Shown here: one piece after another, positions 60,351 to 64,000 of the stretch
Position numbering within the stretch: the stretch's first letter is position 1
Layout of the letters: each line of letters starts with the position of its first letter
Source: Bacillota bacterium
GTDB taxonomy: Bacteria; Bacillota; Sulfobacillia; Sulfobacillales; JAIMBI01
Assembly (NCBI GenBank): GCA_021797815.1
Contig: JAJZYZ010000004.1
Coordinates: 1 to 64,000, forward strand
Length of the DNA stretch: 64,000 bases
Direction of reading: 5' to 3'
The notes under the pieces: generated by a model
The model's input: only the letters and a program-made list of their open reading frames with translations
Database searches by the model: none
What the model was told of the DNA's origin: nothing
Made by a program: the position numbers and the translations under genes

Positions 60351-61319
60351 GTGAGGATTGTCGTTTACGGACCTGAACGCCGGGTCGGGGCACTGGAAGG
60401 ACAACGCGTCATTGATCTCGCGCGCACGTACGAAGTGGCCGAGGCCGCGCGGGGCCGATCCGGCCGTACGCTCCCCGCCGGACTTCTCGCCTTCATCGAA
60501 GGGGGCGACAGCCATGTGGAGGCTGCCGGTGAAACGCTGCAATATGCCCGCGACCGGGACTTGCCGGAGCAGGCCGCGGTGCCCGTAGCCTCAACGACGC
60601 TGCACGCTCCCTGGCCGGGACGCCGGATTGCGTGTGTCGGGGGCAACTACGCCGATCACATGCTGGGGATGATGCCGCCACGGGCCGACGGCACGCGCAT
60701 GACGGAAGAAGAGGTGCGGGAGCAGGAGCGGAAGTCGCCGTCTTGGGGCTTTTGGAAAGTTCCGGCCGAGGCCGTGGGGCCGGAGGGCGAGATCCCCTAC
60801 CCCAGCCGCACGCGGTACCTCGACTTCGAAGGCGAGGCGGCCATCGTTATCGGACGGCGGGTGAAGAACTTTGGGGCCGCGGACTATCGGCCGTACGTAT
60901 TCGGAGTCACCCTCCTGCACGACGGCAGCATCCGTGATGGCGGTGGCCCCGTCCGCGGTCTCTCATACAACCTGGCCAAGAACTTCGACGGTTCAACCGC
61001 TCTCGGTCCCTCCATCGCCGTCGGTGAGCTGGATCCCGAAGACGTCGACGTCACAACCGATGTCAATGGCGAGCGTCGGCAGGCATACAACACCCGGGAC
61101 ATGATCTTCAAATGGGGTGAGGTGCTGGCGTATCTCTCGCAGGACTTCACGCTGGTTCCCGGCGACATCTTGAGCGGCGGCACCGCCAAGGGCACGGCCG
61201 CCGACATGACCCCCAGGGCACCGGACGGCTCGCGCTCGACAGATCTCTTCTTGAAAAAGGGGGACGAGGTCGTCGTCTCGTCAGCTCATATCGGTGCCCT
61301 ACGGCTGCACATCACCTGA
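60351..61319 (+). CDS. Fumarylacetoacetate hydrolase family protein
   Basis: About 322 residues. The C-terminal FAH domain has the metal ligands in YLDFEGEAAIVIGR (Glu-x-Glu) and the downstream Asp in LLHDGSIRD, with PGDILSGGTAKGTAADM near the end. Such enzymes hydrolyse C-C bonds in fumarylpyruvate, acylpyruvates or 2-oxo-3-deoxy intermediates, or act as isomerases or dehydratases. The GTG at 60351 follows AAGGAAGAG. A start at 60297 would include the heptamer repeats. The exact substrate is not known. Confidence 0.87.
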   Translation: MRIVVYGPERRVGALEGQRVIDLARTYEVAEAARGRSGRTLPAGLLAFIEGGDSHVEAAGETLQYARDRDLPEQAAVPVASTTLHAPWPGRRIACVGGNYADHMLGMMPPRADGTRMTEEEVREQERKSPSWGFWKVPAEAVGPEGEIPYPSRTRYLDFEGEAAIVIGRRVKNFGAADYRPYVFGVTLLHDGSIRDGGGPVRGLSYNLAKNFDGSTALGPSIAVGELDPEDVDVTTDVNGERRQAYNTRDMIFKWGEVLAYLSQDFTLVPGDILSGGTAKGTAADMTPRAPDGSRSTDLFLKKGDEVVVSSAHIGALRLHIT

Positions 61320-61332
61320 GCAAAGGGCTCTT

Positions 61333-61362
61333 GGGGGCCTCCCCGCCAGTGAGGAGACCCCC
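61333..61362. terminator. Hairpin between convergent genes
   Basis: GGGGG-C-CTCC pairs with GGAG-A-CCCCC (one mismatch) around a 10-nt loop at 61333-61362, between the FAH-family gene and the class II amidotransferase gene. It is suited to stopping both transcripts; no U-tract is evident. Confidence 0.5.
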
Positions 61363-61372
61363 GAAAGGCGCC

Positions 61373-62065
61373 TTACGGCATCGCTGCCACAGACCCGGAG
61401 GGCACTTCCCGAATATCAAGCGCGTCGGGAAAGATGGTCTCGAATACGAAGCGGTCGTAACTGTGGAGGCTTGTGGCCGCCATCTCCCAGTCGTCGACCC
61501 GAAATCGGTAGACGGCATTTTCCACATTGCCGGAGTACGCCCAGATGCGGCCGTCACGGGCCATGGCCATTAGATTGGCCTGCCCGCCGAGGCGCGCGTG
61601 CACGTCTTGCAGCGCGCCCCCGGGGTCCTGTCCTTCCCGCATCGCCTGAAGCCAGAGCTGGAATCCGACCTCGCTGTCGGATCGACCTTCCAGGCGTCCG
61701 GCAAATTGCGGCCGCAGGTCCTGATGTCCGGCCAGGTACCCATTGTGGGCGAACGCCATCCCCGCCTCGTCATCCAGATATGGCTGGGCGTCCAGCTGAC
61801 TCATCGTGGTCATGAGGCTTGGCCGCCGCACGTGCACGAAGAGCCGCCGGGTCTTGATGCGCGAGAGCACCTGCCCGGCCAGGGCATCGTTCCGGATGCC
61901 ATAGAGCGACCGGTACCGATGCAGTCCGTCTTCCTGCTGGAAGACCATGCCCCACCCGTAACCGGCAAGGCCCCACTCATCCATCAATCGCGACCAGGTC
62001 AACACCGTGTCCATCGAAAGCGGCCGGGCGTCCGGAGGAACCGTTATCGCCAGAAGCTCGCACAC
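61373..62065 (-). CDS. Class II glutamine amidotransferase (YafJ-like)
   Basis: 230 residues. MCELLAITVPPDARPL places Cys2 as the N-terminal nucleophile after Met removal. VHVRRPSLMTT and AFAHNGYLAGHQDLR are the substrate loops of the Ntn GATase II domain. No synthetase domain follows, so it is a stand-alone domain like YafJ, whose acceptor is unknown. The start is a GTG at 62065 preceded by GAGGG. It follows argS by 42 bp in the same direction, with a hairpin in between. Confidence 0.85.
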   Translation of the reverse strand: MCELLAITVPPDARPLSMDTVLTWSRLMDEWGLAGYGWGMVFQQEDGLHRYRSLYGIRNDALAGQVLSRIKTRRLFVHVRRPSLMTTMSQLDAQPYLDDEAGMAFAHNGYLAGHQDLRPQFAGRLEGRSDSEVGFQLWLQAMREGQDPGGALQDVHARLGGQANLMAMARDGRIWAYSGNVENAVYRFRVDDWEMAATSLHSYDRFVFETIFPDALDIREVPSGSVAAMP

Positions 62066-62085
62066 GTCTCATGCCCTCTTTTCTC

Positions 62086-62103
62086 GCCCGCACGGATGCG
62101 GGC
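62086..62103 (-). terminator. Short hairpin after argS
   Basis: GCCCGCA-CGGA-TGCGGGC (62086-62103) is a 7-bp perfect stem with a tetraloop, between the argS stop and the class II amidotransferase. No U-tract follows on the minus strand, so it may only attenuate. Confidence 0.4.
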
Positions 62104-62107
62104 TGCA

Positions 62108-63997
62108 TCACATCGCGTCGGGGGCCGGAACACCGAGAAGGTCCAGCCCATCGGCCATGACCGCCACCACCCGGCGCACCAGCGCCAGCCGAAAGCGCCG
62201 CTCCGTATCACCCGCGCGCAGGATCGGACACTCCTCATAGAATCGGTTGAAACGCTCCGCCAACTCATGCACGTAGGTGGCTATCACGGTGGGGTTGTAG
62301 GCCCGTGCTGCCTCGACCAGCACGTCTGGCCACCACGCGAGACTTATGGCCACCATCCGCTCCCAAGGGTCCAGTATGGCCGGAGCCGGCGCGGCGACCG
62401 CCTCGGCCTCAGTCGGGTCGGCCCGCCGCAGGATGCCCGCGGCCCGCGCATGCGTATACATGACGTAGGGACCGGTGTTGCCGTGGATGTCGGCCACTGA
62501 GTCCGTGTCCAGCACGATGTCGGTCTGGAGATTGTGCCGCAGGAGATAATAGCGGATGGCGCCTGACGCGATGGCCTCGCTGCCGATTCCCTCCTTGCGC
62601 GAACGCGCGCTCTCCACGGCCTCCGCCACCAGGGCCAGAAGGTCGGCAATCTTGATGCCGATGCCCTGACGCCCGGCCATGGGGTACACATCGCGCCCCT
62701 CTTCAACCGGGACGCCGAGATGGGCGGCGGTGCGCCGCGAGAGAGACACCACCGCATACCCGATATGGTGCAGGTTCCGGGCCGCCTCTTCAAAGCCCAC
62801 GGCCTGCAGGGCTTCTTGCACCATCTCCTGGGGATAGCTCTGGCGGCGGTCGATGACGTTGATCACGGTGTTGGCGCCGCCAAGAGCCGGGTGCTCCAGG
62901 ATTTCGCGTCCCGTGCTGTAGAGCCCGTCGCCCCGGAGGTGATAGCGGAAGTCGAGCGGCAAGAGCCCGAACTTCCAGAGGTGGTACGCGATGTCCTTGG
63001 CCGTGTACGTAAGAAGCCCGTTGCTCCGTACCAGCACCTTGTCCGGCATATGGGCCCCGTCGCGCTCTTCCGCCGCGTCTTCGTCATCTTCCCGCGCACG
63101 GAGCACCCAGCATCCTGCCTGCGGGCCATCCGTTTCCCGAACGAAGCGGGACGAGCCTTGAAGGCGCGAAAATGCCGTCTCCCAGAGCCCCGCCCGCAGA
63201 ATGTCGCTCTCGTGCACCAGAAGGTCATACCGTATGCCGAAGCGCGCCATATCTCTTAGCTGGTCTTCCAAAATCTGCTGCACGAACGCCTCGGCCATCC
63301 ACGCGATGCGGTTGTCCCCCGCCTCCAGCTCGTGCAGGGTCTGGTCGCCCTGAGCTTTCAAAGATGGGTTGGATTGGTACCCCTGATGCAAGGCGGCATA
63401 CACGTCCCAGCAGAAGTCGCAAAAACGCGGCTGGCCGGTCGCCACCGTCCCCGGATCGAGATAGAGGAGGCCCGTGACCGTGTCGGCCACCTGGCGGCCC
63501 AAATCGTCTATGTAGTTGTGGACCTCCACCAGCTGCCCGGTGCGGCGGAGCAGGCGCGCCACACTGTCGCCGATGCAGGCGTTGCGGAGGTGACCGACGT
63601 GTGCCGCCTTATTGGGGTTTATCGAGGTGTGCTCGACGATAACCTTGCCACCCTGAGGCGGGAATATCGGGAGGAGCTCCCGACCCTCTGCCTGCATCCA
63701 GACGTCCCAGGCGATGTCCAGGTTCACATAGCCGGGTCCGGCCGCGTCCGCGCGCCGGATCCACGGATCTTGGGCCAGCTGCTGCGACAGTGCCTCGGCG
63801 ATGTCGCGCGGCGGCCGGCCGAGCGGACGCGCAAGCCGCATGGCCACATTGGTGGTGACGTCTCCGAATTCGGGACGCGCCGCCGGTTCAACCACAATCA
63901 CGTTCGGGTCGGGCGGTTGTGCAAACAGCGTCTCGACGGCGGCACCGATCCGGGCTTTCAGCAAAGTGCTGAGAGACACCGGTGACGATATTGACAT
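62108..63997 (-). CDS. argS: Arginyl-tRNA synthetase
   Basis: Charges tRNA-Arg with arginine. 629 residues. The class I HIGH-equivalent is in IVEHTSINPNKAAHVGHLRNACIGDSVARLL. The N-terminal Add-1 domain has RPEFGDVTTNVAMRLARPLGRPPRDIAEAL. NYIDDLGRQVADTV and QTDIVLDTDSVADIHGNTGPYVMYTHARA follow. The C-terminal helical anticodon-binding domain ends in ...RFRLALVRRVVAVMADGLDLLGV. The ATG at 63995-63997 is 3 bp from the window end, so its upstream region is not visible. A tRNA-Arg lies at the other end of the window. Confidence 0.96.
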   Translation of the reverse strand: MSISSPVSLSTLLKARIGAAVETLFAQPPDPNVIVVEPAARPEFGDVTTNVAMRLARPLGRPPRDIAEALSQQLAQDPWIRRADAAGPGYVNLDIAWDVWMQAEGRELLPIFPPQGGKVIVEHTSINPNKAAHVGHLRNACIGDSVARLLRRTGQLVEVHNYIDDLGRQVADTVTGLLYLDPGTVATGQPRFCDFCWDVYAALHQGYQSNPSLKAQGDQTLHELEAGDNRIAWMAEAFVQQILEDQLRDMARFGIRYDLLVHESDILRAGLWETAFSRLQGSSRFVRETDGPQAGCWVLRAREDDEDAAEERDGAHMPDKVLVRSNGLLTYTAKDIAYHLWKFGLLPLDFRYHLRGDGLYSTGREILEHPALGGANTVINVIDRRQSYPQEMVQEALQAVGFEEAARNLHHIGYAVVSLSRRTAAHLGVPVEEGRDVYPMAGRQGIGIKIADLLALVAEAVESARSRKEGIGSEAIASGAIRYYLLRHNLQTDIVLDTDSVADIHGNTGPYVMYTHARAAGILRRADPTEAEAVAAPAPAILDPWERMVAISLAWWPDVLVEAARAYNPTVIATYVHELAERFNRFYEECPILRAGDTERRFRLALVRRVVAVMADGLDLLGVPAPDAM

Positions 63998-64000
63998 GGA

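Noticed and set aside
1-64000. CRISPR arrays, insertion sequences, prophage or integrative elements
   Set aside because: No direct-repeat array, transposase, integrase or terminal inverted repeats with target duplication were found.
1-64000. Selenocysteine machinery within the window (selA, selB, selD, tRNA-Sec)
   Set aside because: None of these was found here, so the selenoprotein call rests on the gene and hairpin alone.

Overview
The window is about 64 kb of GC-rich chromosome (roughly 60-65% G+C by eye), densely packed with genes. Strong GGAGG-type ribosome sites, many ATGA/GTGA stop-start overlaps, GTG and TTG starts, a PurS subunit and a Bacillus-like pur gene order point to a Gram-positive bacterium. 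A deep-branching Bacillota lineage such as the Sulfobacillus/Thermaerobacter relatives fits, but this is inference. I see no phage, transposase, CRISPR array, integron or rRNA.

Layout. 0-3 kb: end of tRNA-Arg(CCU), an FGGY sugar kinase divergent from an M24-fold protein, and a stand-alone OmpR-type DNA-binding domain. 3-6 kb: two MFS transporters. 6.7-11 kb: a heterodimeric ABC exporter divergent from a WYL regulator, with inverted repeats between them. 11-14 kb: an ArsR-type regulator divergent from an ABC-2 exporter. 14.7-24.3 kb: the purine operon purC-S-Q-L-F-M-N-H-D (minus strand), nearly every junction overlapping, preceded by a PurR-box-like inverted repeat. 24.5-28 kb: nucleoside hydrolase, an unknown polytopic membrane protein and a pirin. 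28.3-29 kb: a CTP-synthase-like amidotransferase-domain gene with an in-frame UGA exactly at the nucleophile Cys position. 29-43 kb: accessory catabolism (GPH symporter, GH31, DAO oxidoreductase, lipoprotein, YgeA-type racemase, penicillin acylase, GH127, FMN reductase, DUF1003, D-aminoacylase). 43-47 kb: CoA-transferase, thiolase and 3-oxoacyl-type reductase operon. 47-48.4 kb: nucleoside hydrolase and deoxyribosyltransferase. 48.6-52.7 kb: MFS, enolase-superfamily dehydratase and aldehyde dehydrogenase. 52.7-54.3 kb: purE-purK, coupled to the dehydrogenase. 54.4-64 kb: MMPL transporter, a small membrane protein, an M1-like peptidase, an Rrf2 regulator, FAH-family hydrolase, class II amidotransferase and argS.

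Working together: the two pur loci supply most of de novo IMP synthesis (purB is absent from the window) while two nucleoside hydrolases and the deoxyribosyltransferase handle nucleoside salvage. The glycosidases, symporter, sugar kinase, sugar-acid dehydratase and semialdehyde-type dehydrogenase suggest use of plant-type pentose/hexose glycosides. D-aminoacylase and the racemase suggest D-amino-acid use.

The most unusual signal is at 28328-29023. The UGA sits where family members carry the GATase cysteine (G-T-C-G-G-F-Q). The frame continues intact for 143 more codons, and a 6-bp stem with a GGUCG loop begins 14 nt after the UGA, as expected of a bacterial SECIS. I interpret it as a candidate selenoprotein; no selenocysteine machinery lies in this window, so genome-wide evidence is needed.
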